Shown piece by piece: positions 1 to 12,328 of a stretch of 64,000 bases of DNA. The stretch lies in NCBI RefSeq assembly GCF_037325665.1, contig NC_090248.1, forward strand, positions 11,855,135 to 11,919,134, given 5' to 3'. A program made the position numbers and the translations under genes. A model generated the notes under the pieces. It was not told where the DNA came from. It saw only the letters and a program-made list of their open reading frames with translations, and searched no databases. Source of the DNA: Littorina saxatilis (taxonomy: Eukaryota > Mollusca > Gastropoda > Littorinimorpha > Littorinidae). The stretch's first letter is position 1, and each line of letters begins with the position of its first letter.

Positions 1-58
1 CCCTGATATGGCCCTTCGTGGTCGGCTGGGCGTTAAGCAAACAAACAAACAAACAAAC
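1..58 (+). repeat. 3' end of a tRNA-derived SINE (cut by window edge)
   Basis: The end of a short retroposon: a conserved block beginning CCCTGATATGGCCC is followed by an (AAAC)n tail. The same 3' block lies in reverse orientation at 49321-49380, where the whole SINE with its tRNA-like head can be seen. The rest lies outside the window. Confidence 0.75.
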
Positions 59-375
59 AAACCGTTAGGTCAATAATATTGGTTCTTTCTTTTGTCTTTG
101 TGAGTTTTGTGTGTGTTTAGTACCTAGGAAAAAGAAGAACGTATGAGCTTGCAATTATAATCCTTATTTATGACAATGAAATTCGCTCGTGTGAGAAAAC
201 TGGTTCCGCCGCATAGCTCTCAACGAATACTGTTGTCTTCATTTAAACTGCTTACTCCCCTTCGTTAGTTTAGCTTATTGAAAGGAAGTGTCGTTTGTGT
301 CCCGTCATTTCTCCGATTTGCAGTTGTACCCAGTAAAATGTCGCTGTCACACATTCACACCGCATACACTGTGGC

Positions 376-386
376 ACACACACACG

Positions 387-422
<36 letters not shown>

Positions 423-449
423 GACACCGACACACACACACACACCGGC

Positions 450-481
<32 letters not shown>

Positions 482-483
482 CG

Positions 484-539
<56 letters not shown>
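376..539. repeat. (CA)n microsatellite, interrupted
   Basis: About 160 bp of CA dinucleotides with a few CCG and AAA interruptions, inside the intron before the exon at 696. The His/Thr and Cys/Val open frames across it are products of the repeat. Confidence 0.95.
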
Positions 540-540
<1 letters not shown>

Positions 541-695
541 TTAAAAGAGCAAATTGCACACTTACAGCATGGCACAGTGACAAATTCCACACAAGGACGG
601 CTTCAGTGGGCAGAGGTAGCCTAGGTATTGCACTGTGGAGCAGCTTACCATTAATGACAATGAACGCAAACAAAATTGACTTATTTTGTTTTCAG

Positions 696-755
696 GTGAC
701 AGCCTGGAGGTGAGAGACTGTTCTGATGTGCCCTACTGCAATATCGGTAAAGAAG
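696..755 (+). CDS. exon: end of TSP type-1 repeat
   Basis: The acceptor TTTTGTTTTCAG precedes it and the donor GTGAGT follows. It reads GT GAC AGC CTG and ends GAA G, so both edges are phase 1. It holds two cysteines of the TSP1 repeat. Confidence 0.6.
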
Positions 756-3722
756 GTGAGTAACACGCACTGACATACACACTGATAAGTGTGAGTTGCA
801 CTGAGACCCTCTCCTGATTTTCACAACACGAATATGCCACTCCTCGCTTAAATGTTGATTATTTCATGAACAGTTAAAGGCACACTCAGCCTCCCGTAAA
901 CCATCCGTTTCTGATCACTGAGCTCCCCGAGCCTCAACATACAGTACAAACATATTTCCATTTGAACGCTCACTGAACTGGAACATCCCGGCTGCTTTCC
1001 GTTGAGAGTGATACATTTTCAAAGAATTTAATTCGTGCAGTCAGAACGGATTTACCATGAGACAAATCAGAAGCCTCGTTTTGGCGCTTGTTTGTTCGTT
1101 CATGGGCTGAAACTCCCACGGCTTTTACGTGTATGACCGTTTTTACCCCGCCATTTAGGCAGCCATACGCCGCTTTCGGAGGAGTTTTGGCGCTAGACCT
1201 AACTTTTAAAATCTAAATAATAAATTGACAGCTTGTTACACAAATATTCTTAAATCATAAAAGAATTCTTTTTTCATCAAGACAAGGATCAGTACAATTC
1301 GACGTTTTGAAAGTTTGAAAAAAAGGGAGCCCGGAAGCAGGCCACGCAAGGTCGTGTTTGCCCAAGCATTGAGACGAATTTTCTGCATAGCCTCGCGCAT
1401 GCTTCTTTGAAGCCAACCGCCGCCGATAAGTTCGTGTGACTCGCAGTCGTTTGTTGCATTTTAGATTCAGAGGTACACAATAACGTGCTATTGCAGATAC
1501 AGTGAGTCGCATTGAAATCACAAACTGACGATCAATTGTGAAAAAAAGGAAAGTGGATCAGACGGCCGGGTACACGATGGCTCAGGGTTTAGATAAACCA
1601 CGAAAACTGTGATTTACGCAAGCTAAATAGCCATTCAAACGAACTGTGTCATTGCAATTGTGTTCGGCCATAAGGTTAGAAACTACGTTGCAAGCCCCTG
1701 GAGCAATTTTTTTATTAGTGCTTTTGTGAACAAGAAACAATTAACAAGTGGCTCTATCCCATCTCCCCCCCCCCCCCCCCCTTTCCTCGTCGCGATATAA
1801 CCTTCGTGGTTGAAAACGACGTTAAACACCAAATAAAGAAAGAAAGATAAGGTTAGAACTGCTTTTTTCGTGAGAAGATTTAAATCGTTCTGTAAACCAT
1901 TTGAGGCAGACGGCATGGGCCTTTAATGTTCATTTCCTCTGGTCGCAATTTCTAGACGGTTTTAATTTGTTCTGCACGCAAAGTCCTTCTTTTGTGACAT
2001 TCTACAAATTGATGTTGAGGACTGATGAGAGTAGATGGCTATGTGACTTTTTCTGTTGCTATGATATCGATTTCGTTGAACTTTTGTGTCAAGTTCGATT
2101 CTTTTTTTCTTTTTACATTTAGTCAAGTTTTGACTAAATGTTTTAACATAAAGGGGGAATCGAGACGAGGGTCGTGGTGTATGTGTGTCTGTCTGTGTGT
2201 CTGTGTGTGTGTGTGTGTGTGTGTAGAGTGATTCAGAGTAAACTACTGGACCGATCTTTATGAAATTTTACATGAGAGTTCCTGGGTATGATATCCCCGG
2301 ACGGTTTTTTTCCTTTTTTTTAATTTTTTTTTTATAGATGTCTTTGATGACGTCATATCCGGCTTTTTGTAAAAGTTGAGGCGGCACTGTCACACCCTCA
2401 TTTTTCAATCAAATTAATTGAAATTTTTGTAAAGCAATTTTCGACGAAGGCCGGACTTCGGTATTGCATTTCAGCTTGCCCGTGGCTTAAACATTTATTA
2501 ATGAATTTGGTCATTAAAAATCTGGAAATTGTAATAAATTTTGTTTTATATAAAACGATCCAAATGTACGTTCATTTTATTCTACATCCGATTTCCTGAT
2601 TCAAAAAACATATAAATATGTTATATTTGGATTAAAAAAAAGCTCTGAAAATTAAAAATATAAAAATTATTATCAAAATAAAATTTCCAAAATCGATTTA
2701 AAAACAAATTCATCTTATTCCTTGTCGGTTCCTGATTCCAAAAACATATAGTTATGATATGTTTGGATTAAAAACACGCTCAGAAAGTTAAAACGAAGAG
2801 AGGCACAGAAAAGCGTGCTATGCAGCACAGCGAAACCACTACCGCGCTAAACAGGCTCGTCAGTTTCACTCCGTTTTGCACAAGCGGCGGACTACGGTCA
2901 TTGTGAAAAAATGCAGTGCGTTCAGTTTCATTCTGTGAGTTCCACAGCTTGACTAAATGTAGTAATTTCGCCTTACGCGACTTGTTTGTTTGTGTGGGTT
3001 GTTTGTTTTTTAACCAGTCATCGCAGGCGAAAAGGTCATGACATTTTCAGCGATACAAAATAGATTCCATGCCGAGAATTGTCTCTTTTGAAGTAAATGT
3101 TTAATAAATTAATTATCTCTCGTATCCGTGTCCAGGCAAAGCAAAGGGAGGCAAATCACGCATGTGTGGAGACAGTGAAGTTGAGGGCTCCGGAGCGGAT
3201 GAAGACTGCGATCAGGTGTGTATAAGTAAAGCGTGCGTGTGAGTGTGTGTGTGTGTGTAGCTGTCCTTCTGGTGTGTGTGTGTGTGTGTGCGTCAGTGTG
3301 TACAAGGAAGGGGAGGGTGCGTGTGTATGAGTGCATGGGTGGCGGTGTGCCGTGTGCGCATGTGTGTGTTTCTGTGTGAAGAGGGGGAGGTGCATGGGTG
3401 GTGTGGTGGTGAGTCTGTGTGTGTGCTCGTGCGTGTGTGGCTGTGTTTTTTTAAGGGCCCGTCTAAGAAGAATTGTATATCATTTTAAGCCCGTCAATAA
3501 TACAGTCTTTCATAACTCATAGTGTTTGCCATTTACTTCAGAACAATGCTGCATTTCAAGTTTTTGGTCAATTCATCACCACAGCAGTTTCTCATCGGCT
3601 TTGAAATGTTGAAAGTTTCTTCACTTGACTTTTTCCAGGAGGAGGAGGAGGAGGGAGAGGGAGAGGGAGAGGGTCAGGGAAGCGAGGAAGTAACGCAGGA
3701 CACCGCACCCAGTCAGGAATAA
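696..3722 (+). CDS. 3' part of a thrombospondin type-1 repeat protein with acidic C-terminus
   Basis: Three exons (696-755, 3136-3215, 3639-3722) join in one frame in phases 1, 1 and 0 and end at TAA 3720-3722. The joined peptide begins GDSLEVRDCSDVPYC, the usual end of a thrombospondin type-1 repeat (C-x-G-x-x-x-E-x-R-x-C, then a final Cys). It continues through a Lys/Gly-rich linker, an EVEGSGADEDCD segment with a Ser-Gly pair set among acidic residues (a glycosaminoglycan attachment-type context), and a Glu/Gly tail. I infer a secreted or surface extracellular-matrix protein. Upstream exons are outside the window, so family and length are unknown. It converges with the minus-strand locus. 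Confidence 0.6.
1089..1183. repeat. short interspersed element with 11-bp target duplication
   Basis: Contains the motif TTCATGGGCTGAAACTCCCA and a following GACCGTTTTTACCCCGCCAT block that I associate with a common molluscan dispersed repeat. It is flanked by perfect GTTTTGGCGCT duplications at 1078-1088 and 1184-1194. A related but diverged element lies at 26289-26399. Confidence 0.75.
1682..1846 (+). repeat. SINE-like retroposon (5'-truncated), 12-bp TSD
   Basis: It ends in an (AAAG)n tail and is flanked by perfect ATAAGGTTAGAA duplications at 1670-1681 and 1847-1858. It has an internal poly-C run. The sequence matches, in reverse orientation, the longer copy at 5975-6354 and the copy at 18483-18718. 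Confidence 0.85.
2115..2984. mobile_element. non-autonomous element of family T, copy 1
   Basis: The ends are inverted: ACATTTAGTCAAG at 2115-2127 and CTTGACTAAATGT at 2948-2960, followed by a conserved TTCGCCTTACGCGACTTG end. The AT-rich interior has no coding capacity. A GT microsatellite lies about 80-110 bp from the left end. A second copy is at 47766-48682 and a fragment at 58831-59140. No clear target duplication was found, so the class is uncertain. Confidence 0.75.
3136..3215 (+). CDS. exon: Lys/Gly linker and acidic Ser-Gly segment
   Basis: The acceptor is CGTGTCCAG and the donor GTGTGT. It starts in phase 1 and ends in phase 0. It encodes KAKGGKSRMCGDSEVEGSG and then acidic residues, with two cysteines that might pair. 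The intron after it starts with GT-rich DNA. Confidence 0.6.
3639..3722 (+). CDS. terminal coding exon, Glu/Gly-rich
   Basis: The acceptor is GACTTTTTCCAG. It encodes five Glu, several Glu-Gly pairs, then SEEVTQDTAPSQE and TAA. The GAGGGA codon repeat is an obvious slippage-prone tract. Confidence 0.6.
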   Translation, partial: EEEEEGEGEGEGQGSEEVTQDTAPSQE

Positions 3723-3953
3723 ACTGAGTCACCCTAGCTTTAAGTCCTTCATCTCCTGCTTCGAATTATCATTAGGTCTGAGTAGTGCTGTAGCTTCCCA
3801 GTGAAAGTTAATTAGTTCCATCACCTGCAGTACAGCGTACCAGCCAACGTGTCTATAGCTTTCTATTTGGTGTACATAATCAAGTGTTAAGCCGTAGGCT
3901 TTTAGTTGTTTTCACTTTATGATAATGTAAATTTCATGAACACGTAATCCTTG

Positions 3954-3959
3954 AATAAA
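3954..3959 (+). terminator. polyadenylation signal AATAAA
   Basis: A canonical hexamer 232 bp after the stop codon at 3722, preceded by AT-rich sequence. It gives the upstream gene a short 3' UTR. Confidence 0.6.
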
Positions 3960-5352
3960 ACCTTGTTTAAACCAAGTGTTCATGCATCTATGCTCATCTG
4001 TTTTCATTCATTCTCCCGAATTATTAGTCGTACATGTACCACCCACTGAAAGTTAACGAAGAGAAGAAGACGCGCTTCTACTGCAGACTTGGGCGATTTC
4101 TGAACTGTTTGCGGGAAAGATGTTATCATTCAGAAGAGAAGTGCATTCATGTTCATTCATTAAACAGTCGGCAGTATTGCTGCAATGTAACATATAGCCA
4201 CAGTTACTCAGTGTAGACTTTTTACACTTTCGTCGTTTAATTTCTGTAGATGAGAGTGGTTGACCACTGTGAGTGCCAATGGTAACCCATGCATACGTAT
4301 AGAGTAGCCACAACTACACACAAAACAAAAACAATGTTGATATCATGCGAACTTGGTCTTTTTTAAATGCGGTTCAAACTGCTGCTAATCTTGTCTTCGT
4401 TATTATTCCTGTGTTTATGAATTATGTGGCAGATGTTTAACCTTGACCGTAAAGAGTACATGTACCCCTAATTTTGCCACTCCCTATCAATTAACACCGT
4501 CTTGCCGCTGAATTATCCCATATTTATCATAATGCACCTGGCTTAATTATCATGTGTTTCACCACCATGAGGTTTTTGGCATAACATTCCTTCTGTCTCC
4601 TCTTGTAAAATAATTCCCGTCCAAAACGCTGAAACATTTTGAATTTGTGTGTGTGGCTGCGTGTGCATGTGTTTTTCTCTTTGAAATTTCAATACGATCA
4701 AGATAGTTTGTTGTGAATATATGTAAAGCGAAATAATGCCCTTCTCTTCTACCTGGATCAAACAAAACTCTTCAGACTTGAAAGGGGTGCAGCTGCCATT
4801 ACTTCTCAAGTCTGAGCCTTGCCATTGTAGAATATGTCAGAGAATTCTGCCCAAGAACAGCATCTATTTTGATTCTTTATTTCTTCTTGTTTCAAAACAC
4901 AAATTGTGTGCCAGATTAAATTCTATGTGCAATACTTGGTTTTAGTTTCAAAATTGAGAATGTTAACTGTTATATGTTTGGAGTTCTAATTATGAGCTGA
5001 ACAAAATTAATAAATTAAGACAACTACAACAAGAACTGATGTTATCTCATTTTAAGTGTCAATACAGGAAAGTGTCAGTTCCAAAGCTGAACACTTGATT
5101 ACTACTCACCACTGATCTCTCGCCCACATGCTCACTTGAAAACAAAAAACTTGCTTGAAAGTGTGATGCAAGGTATATGCACATAAGCAGACAAGCTGTG
5201 GCAATATTTGTTCATCCCATGGCTCAAATCAATGTTATGCTGTGAATAAATGAGAGTGCACATTTTGTACTTGTGTTGATTAAAACTAAGAAAAACAACA
5301 ACCGAACTCTGTTTAAAAAAAAGTGTGTGTGTATTTGTGTGTATGTGTGTTC

Positions 5353-5414
<62 letters not shown>

Positions 5415-5961
5415 TAGCTTGTGCATTTCATCTCTAATGTCACGATTATTTCAACCATCAACAAAAACAAAACAAGTAATAACACTGAAGACAGTATTTA
5501 TTTCTCATAAACGCGCCGACTTCTTGAGTCATGCAAGTTTTCAAAAACCAGAAAATGACATTGTAAAGCACAGGTTTTCTGTTTCTCACAACATAAAGTG
5601 TGTGGTCTACAACAGAGCGCAGGGTAAGTTGACACCCCTCACAAGAGATTTTTTTGTTCACAGAGCGCACACACACACACAAACATTCCCACAAACCTTG
5701 TAGAGCTACAGTCCTGTGCCAGTCTTTGGAAACACTACTGCATTTAACTTTTGTCAAGAAGTCTTCTGTTGTTGCAACCGAAACTTTGAAACCATATAGA
5801 TAGAGCATCTTACCTTGTAGTTCTTTTCTTCACTTTCACAACAGTCTTAGTGCAAAAGTACATAGCAATTTGCATCTCTCTCTTTGCATTCATAAACAAT
5901 CTTTCTCACAGACACAGAAACCTACAGGCGAATAATGATGACAAATCCATGTGAGTTTGAA
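3960..5961. other. intergenic spacer, AT-rich
   Basis: No gene-like open frame or recognisable element was found apart from a GT/GA microsatellite at about 5324-5410. It lies between the polyadenylation signal of the upstream gene and a SINE. Confidence 0.5.
5324..5410. repeat. compound (GT)n(GA)n microsatellite
   Basis: GT-rich sequence passes directly into about 38 bp of pure GA. It is intergenic. Confidence 0.9.
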
Positions 5962-5974
5962 TGCAACAAACTAC

Positions 5975-6354
5975 TTTTTTTCTTTATTTCTTTATTTGGT
6001 GTTTAACGTCGTTTAATTTCAACCACGAAGGTTATATCGCGACGGGGAAAGGGGGGGAGATGGGATAGAGCCACTTGTTAATTGTTTCTTGTTCACAAAA
6101 GCACTAATCAAAAAATTGCTCCAGGGGCTTGCAACGTAGTACAATATATTATTACCTTACTGGGAGAATGCAAGTTTCCAGTACAAAGGACTTAACATTT
6201 CTTACATACTGCTTGACTAAAATCTTTACAAACATTGACTATATTCTATACAAGAAACACTTAACAAGGGTAAAAGGAGAAACAGAATCCGTTAGTCGCC
6301 TCTTACAACATGCTGGGGAGCATCCGGTAAATTCTTCCCCCTAACCCGCGGGGG
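5975..6354 (-). repeat. SINE-like retroposon, apparently near full length, 13-bp TSD
   Basis: Perfect TGCAACAAACTAC duplications at 5962-5974 and 6355-6367 bound a 380-bp insertion. On the minus strand it starts with a CCCCCGCGGGTTAGGGGGAA head and ends in an AAAG-rich tail. No tRNA-like promoter boxes were found in the head, so it may instead be the 3' end of a LINE family. Confidence 0.85.
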
Positions 6355-6367
6355 TGCAACAAACTAC

Positions 6368-7955
6368 ATTATTTTCCCTTCACAATGTAAGCACTATGTA
6401 AACAATACCTTGTCATGACGCTCAACTAGCCAATAGGACACTGTTAAAACCATTTGATCACTCACAGTCACACACACGTACAGACACATGCATGCATATG
6501 CACACACAGAGTGTGGGAGAAACAGTACACACTTTAAACGCAACACAAAAGAAGATTGTACACTTATTTAGATGTCAAACAAAAAACAAAACAAAATCCT
6601 TGTTTCTTCACACAAATAAATAATGGTTACATCCTTTACCAAGAACTTCACTCTGTTTCCATAAGAGAACACACAGGTAAATGAACTTTGATCTTGCAAA
6701 CACATATTCCTACAGGGTAACAAAAAGCGATCAAAGGAAAAGAACACATGATCCACCGGATTGTAAGGACCAGGATAACACATCAAAACATCACCATTGC
6801 AATCAAATCTAAGTGTGAAACTGACAAGATTAAGTCACATGATAAAAGGGTATTCTAGGCAACACTGACACCAGAGATAACTGACCACCTTAAATGACAA
6901 CTCCAGTGAACTAATAATTAATAACCATTTAGATCAAAAACTTTGAGATAAACTGTAGTTTTACAGTTGCTTGACTAACGCCAGAAGGACAATACACTTC
7001 AGGATTATAGCAGCTGCCATAGGAACTGCCCTTTTTGAAATTTACAGCTATGTAATCTTTTATCACATCCGCAGCCGATTTTAAAAAAATGCTTCTGTTC
7101 AGATGTAATGGCTCTATTACTATTATTAAGATGCCACAGTAACTCTGACTGATTTTTGCTGTTCACCTTAACCAATCAGTATTAATTAAAATTGTAATGT
7201 TCTGGCATTTGCACAACGGAGGACAGTAATCAGCTCGGAAGACAACTGTTCTTCAATGATGTTGAAATGGGTTTCTTTGATCAGGGGTAGAATTAGCCAC
7301 TGCAATAAACATCTTTCAGAAAACATGCATTGCCAGTATATTGCTTGTGTAATATGGAACCACACCAACACCTGAAACAAAGCTTGGGTTGCATGCATAA
7401 ATACAGAGGTTCAAGGTATCTGTTTAACTGTCTCTCAAAAACAGACGGCATTGCAAGATATCTTTCACAAAGACGCATAAAAATAACTAATTAGAACTGT
7501 GTAACTTTTTCACAAAATTGCATCATAAAAAGTCTTGGGTAGAAAAGTGGATTGTTGCTTGAAGTTCAATAAGTTGCAATTAAGCAAGTCAACTTGCGAC
7601 TAGATATGCCCTTGAAAAGGTAACTCTATGTCAACAATAAAACTAAAAACAACAACTAAAAAACACTTCAGCATGACAAGTAGAACCCCCCCCCCCCCCA
7701 CAAAAAAACCTTCAACTATCAACAGAATAGAAATTCAGAGCAAATTTTGGTCCTTTTTTCTGGTGTAAGGTTGCTACTTTTGCAATACATGTATTAAAAC
7801 TAGTTTAAATCTAGCATTCAAAGATGACAGGTCCCACGCCTCCACACTAAAACATGTGTATTTGCATTTCAGTTACTCAAGTGATAGAACTGTGGCATAA
7901 AACCGCTTTATCCCATTTGAGAATGCACACTATGCAACAAAACAAAAAGTTAACT
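6368..7955. other. AT-rich non-coding stretch
   Basis: No convincing gene. There is a poly-C run at about 7687-7701. On the minus strand it is T-rich and could be distal 3' UTR or 3' flank of the gene ending at 13171; that is inference. Confidence 0.4.
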
Positions 7956-7967
7956 TGTAAGTTAAGT

Positions 7968-8441
7968 TTGTTTGTTTGTTTATTTGTTGCTTAACGTCCA
8001 GCCGACTACGCAGAGCCATATCAGGACGAGGAAGGGGGGGATGAAGGGGGACACTTGTCAAGCGATTCCTGTTTACAAATGCACTAACCCATTACTTGTG
8101 TCCCAGCAGGCTTTAGTAAAACTAAATTAATACCTACTGGAAGATTACCAGTTTCCAGTATGTTAAAATAGGCTTAACCTATCTACTGCTGGACTTACAT
8201 CAGAACACTAACAGATTAAACTATACATGAATCGCGAGACAAGCGGCAAGAGAAGAGATTTTTGGAAAAAATACAGGTGAATGAGCAAGAAGGCAGAAAA
8301 AAAGAAAAGAATTCATGAAGAAAAGAGAGCATGACAGGAAAGAGGAACCAAAAATCTACCTAACAGCAAACTAGAAAGCTCCTGCGGTTCCAAAAACAGG
8401 AGGGGCCTTTAATTTCATAACCGCAATGCCCCACTGCGGGA
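7968..8441 (-). repeat. SINE-like retroposon with (AAAC)n-type tail, 12-bp TSD
   Basis: Flanked by perfect TGTAAGTTAAGT duplications (7956-7967, 8442-8453). On the minus strand it ends in a block close to the tail of the SINE at 49321-51204 (CCTGATATGGCTCTGCGTAG) and an AAAC-rich tail. Its body resembles that of the 5975-6354 element (cytosine-run and AACAGGAATCGC segments), suggesting shared ancestry of the two 3' modules. Confidence 0.8.
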
Positions 8442-8453
8442 TGTAAGTTAAGT

Positions 8454-11400
8454 CAGTCACCTCAAATAATATTAGGGGCAAAATTAGGAAAATGGTATGA
8501 AATTTAACCCAAGGTAAAAATTCATGACATAACAGCAAGGCAATAGGGACAAAGTATAACACAGCTTAAAAAACCCACTAACACACCTGGAAATGAGCCA
8601 AACAAAAGAAGATTTGAAAACAAAGCAAGACAAATAAGCAAACACAATCTGTGATGAAAATGAAACTGAATGTGGTTTTAAAGTGCCCAATGGGACTGGG
8701 TATCACAAACTCTTTGTGAGTGGCATCACGGCATAGCATCACCGCTGTTTTGGTTACAGGTGCAAAAACTAACATGGGAGTATGAATCGTTCTAACATAA
8801 TTAATTAAATTATACTCAACTGCCTCTAACATCTTTAATGACTGTGTGACAACAATTCATTGACAATATGTACCCTGTCACTTTATGAACATTAATGTTC
8901 TTTCAACAAGCAAACACACACGCGCGACACAAACTTGTGATGTACACACCCCCCCCCCCCCCCCCAATGTTAATGTTAACGTATAGTGTGTGTGTGTTTG
9001 AGTGCCTGTGTGTGTGTTTTCAAGTACAGCTTGTACAACTTTGGCTGTGATGACTTTTCATGGGTTAAAATGTTTTGGGAACATGTTCCAAGCTCGCACA
9101 CACACCGACACACACAAAACAAACTTGATATGCACCATCACTTGATACACAACCTCAACTTGAGTCACATTACTACAAAGCGACCTTCCGCATAAACCCG
9201 ACCACGGTGCTATTTTGCTATCCAAAAGTACTTCACCCCTTTCTCACCAAATCGCTTCCAGCACAAGATGACAAAAACAACAAGCAAACTTTCACTGTGC
9301 ACTGTACAGTTTCAAAATGTACAGTTTCAAAATGTACATTTGTTCAAAAATACAGTTTGAATGATAGGGAGAATATTTCTGAAGAACATGACAACATTTT
9401 GCTTTCAAGATTAATATAACACATGTTCATTACATTATCACAAAAAGCTTAAAAATAAGAGCGGAAAGTCCTTTCAAACTGGAAAACAAATGTGTACACA
9501 TTCTCAATGTAAAATGTACAGAACTGAGTATTCATTCCTCGCTTTCACTTTGCAAAGGAGCATTCAGCAGTCGGGCTATCCTTTGGAAACTTGGTCTGTG
9601 CCATTAAAAGCGTACTTTAAATCTTAGCAGTGAAGTAGATTTCTTATACTCATAACAGACAACAATTAAGATTGTATCACCTGCAATCAGGCAAAAACGA
9701 GACCAGTTGGATCAAATCACATTTAGAAACTGCATTAAGTTATCAGCCATTGTTTCATCACCCCTTTTATTATCTTATCAGCTTGTGCAATATGCTGATT
9801 CTGCATATTATCATAATGCAAAATAAGTAATTAATCATAAGAATTTGGCCAAATGAAGTTGCACATTCTTTTGAAATGTACCAGTAAGTGTGCCAATTTA
9901 ACCGCTGAGGTTCTGAAAAAAAGTCAAATTCATATTGTTTCCTTTGCTTATGAAATGACATTGACACTTTCAGAAAAAAATAACAAAAGCAACAGTTCTT
10001 TCCAATTTTCTGCCTCGATCTTTACATTAAGTCTGGAAACATGAGATTTGTAAAGCACAGGAGAAGAAAAAACCCATCTTAATGCAATTCCCAATTGTTA
10101 CCTCTTTGACATGAATCAAAAGTTTTCTTTCGTGTTCCAGTGTACACATGTATGATGTCCTAACAACAACAAGATCTTTTACAATCTCCTGCAACCATTT
10201 ACATTGGGTTATTTACAGTTCAACAGTCCACAATACAAATCCTTTCTGGTCTCTCCTCCTTTAACCAGCTCCCCCTTTTTTCACCTGATAATTGACAAAA
10301 TCATTACAGATATGTAAATGCCATACTGGGGATCACAGCTGAGCGCCTAAAAAAACTTTTACAGCGTCGCACATAAGCATGAACACAATCTTCTTCCACA
10401 CTTTCTCCACACATACACATGCTCATTTTCATCTCAGATAGTAGGTACATTGTATTCACAGGGGTGGACAGCTCGGACTGAACACAAAAACACACGGTAG
10501 AAGAAATAACACACAGGTATACCACATTTGTGAGATTTGGACCACCTTCAACGGTTTGGTTTGACAAAAATGAACACAAATACTGATTGTGCAACGCAGA
10601 CTTTGTGTATTCTACCTAAACAAAATTAATCATCACATTTTGTACAATGCTGAATGGTAAGCCTCCTGCAACCCTTGACTCAGAAAGCTGATGAAAAATT
10701 ATAGTACATTGTATCAGCTTTTCTTTCTTTTGCCCTTTCTCTTTTTCCTTTTAGGCTTTCACATTCAATATGGGGGGGGGGAAGTATCAATGATGCACAG
10801 TGTCAGAAAAGTACATGTCAACACGTCAGGGAAATGATCAATGCTCACATCCAAAGCAGCATGACTACGATCAGACAATCCATTTATGATGCAAAAGCTA
10901 TCAGGTGAAGTTTTCATCAGGAAAAACATATAGGCACTGCTGAAAAAGCTCAGCCTAATGGCATGAGCGCGCAATGAACATTGGTGATAGAATCTGATAT
11001 CCAGCCTTAAGTTTTTATCAAGAAAAAATATAGGCACTGCTTAAAAGACTCAACCTCGTGGCATAAGAGTGCAATACAAATTGGTGATAGAACTTAACAA
11101 ATTTCCTGTTGCATCTGACATCCAGCTGTACTCATGTGTTGCAAGCAAGATTGACAGTCAGTTTCATATTAGTACTAATCACTGGAAACAACCAAACAAA
11201 AACTTTGCAGAGTCACAAATACACAATCAAATCATTAAAACACAACCAGGTGCACTTAAAAGTTTTATGAGGGAAAATACATATTTGGTGCTGATCTTAA
11301 CGCGATTACCATGATACAACTGTATACTCTCTTCAATCTTCAGAAGAGATTTTGAAGAGAGGGACAATTCAGTCCAATCTCAGTGCATGTTTTAGACTAT

Positions 11401-12100
11401 GACTCCAATGCTATGGTGTCTATGCTGTAAATTCCACAAAAAAAGCAGGCTCTTTTTACACTGCCAGAAGAACAGAATACATAGATATGTTTGCACACTT
11501 CAGAACCAACCAACCATTCAACCCAAAAAACACCAAAAGCAAAAACTGCATCAAACAAAAGTCTGTTTCAGCCCACAGGCAAACATGCGTAGTAAATGGA
11601 TTTCAAATGACAAGAAATTTGTTTTTGATTTCACAATCAATGTCATGAATAATTTTGTCACAACAGCAAGCATGCAAAACAAATGTCATTTTTGTGTGTG
11701 AATTTTTTGCTTGTTCGAACACAGCATTTTTATGAACATTTGGGCATCACTTGCTATCTGTGAACACAGAAGTTCATGAAATTCACAGAAGCGTTTGAAT
11801 ATCTTCTTCAGTCTTTTCCAACAGCGTTAACACTCCAATACAGCAAATTTAAAACGATACATGAGTACACACTTGCCACATCATGCTGATGAACTGATAA
11901 AGGCACACAATCCCTTTCCTCCTTGTAGTTCACTGTCGGGGCCTGCAATGGACGCACTCTTCGAGATCACGGATATCAATGATATAGTGGCTGTGATTTG
12001 CCTCGTCAAAGAGTAAGTGTTTGTCACAACACACAGTCATAGACCTTGCTCTCTTCAATCTTTCAGTCAAAATAAAATACCATAAAACCACGAACAAAGC
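8454..12100. other. AT-rich non-coding stretch
   Basis: It contains a poly-C run (about 8949-8965), short CA-rich segments and a short near-duplication around 10910-11130 (GGCACTGCT..AAAA..TCAGCCTAATGGCATGAG and its partner). No gene is supported. It may be 3' flank or UTR of the minus-strand gene. Confidence 0.4.
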
Positions 12101-12311
12101 TTTTAACAGACCTGTTTACCCAAAACCCGAGGCAAGAGTACTTTCCCAAAAAGTTGAGTTTATTTTTCAAAAAGTTGGTGTACTTTGCAAGCAAAGCCAT
12201 ATGGGCTAGGGAAAATGTACGCGTGGGTGCAAACGTGTTTGTGTAAGAATAGCATGTCTTGTGAACACCTTCAGAATTTAACTCCTTCCAATACAACAGG
12301 GATAAAACAAT

Positions 12312-12317
12312 TTTATT
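12312..12317 (-). terminator. candidate polyadenylation signal inside H1
   Basis: Reverse complement reads AATAAA. It is the first such hexamer downstream of the stop at 13171-13173, about 855 bases away. Whether it is used is unknown. Confidence 0.3.
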
Positions 12318-12328
12318 TACCTGTCAGT

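Noticed and set aside
270-713. Long Cys/Val and His/Thr open frames on both strands
   Set aside because: They are translations of the CA/GT microsatellite and lack any non-repeat coding signal. The same holds for frames at 3109-3488, 5132-5485 and 36278-36726.
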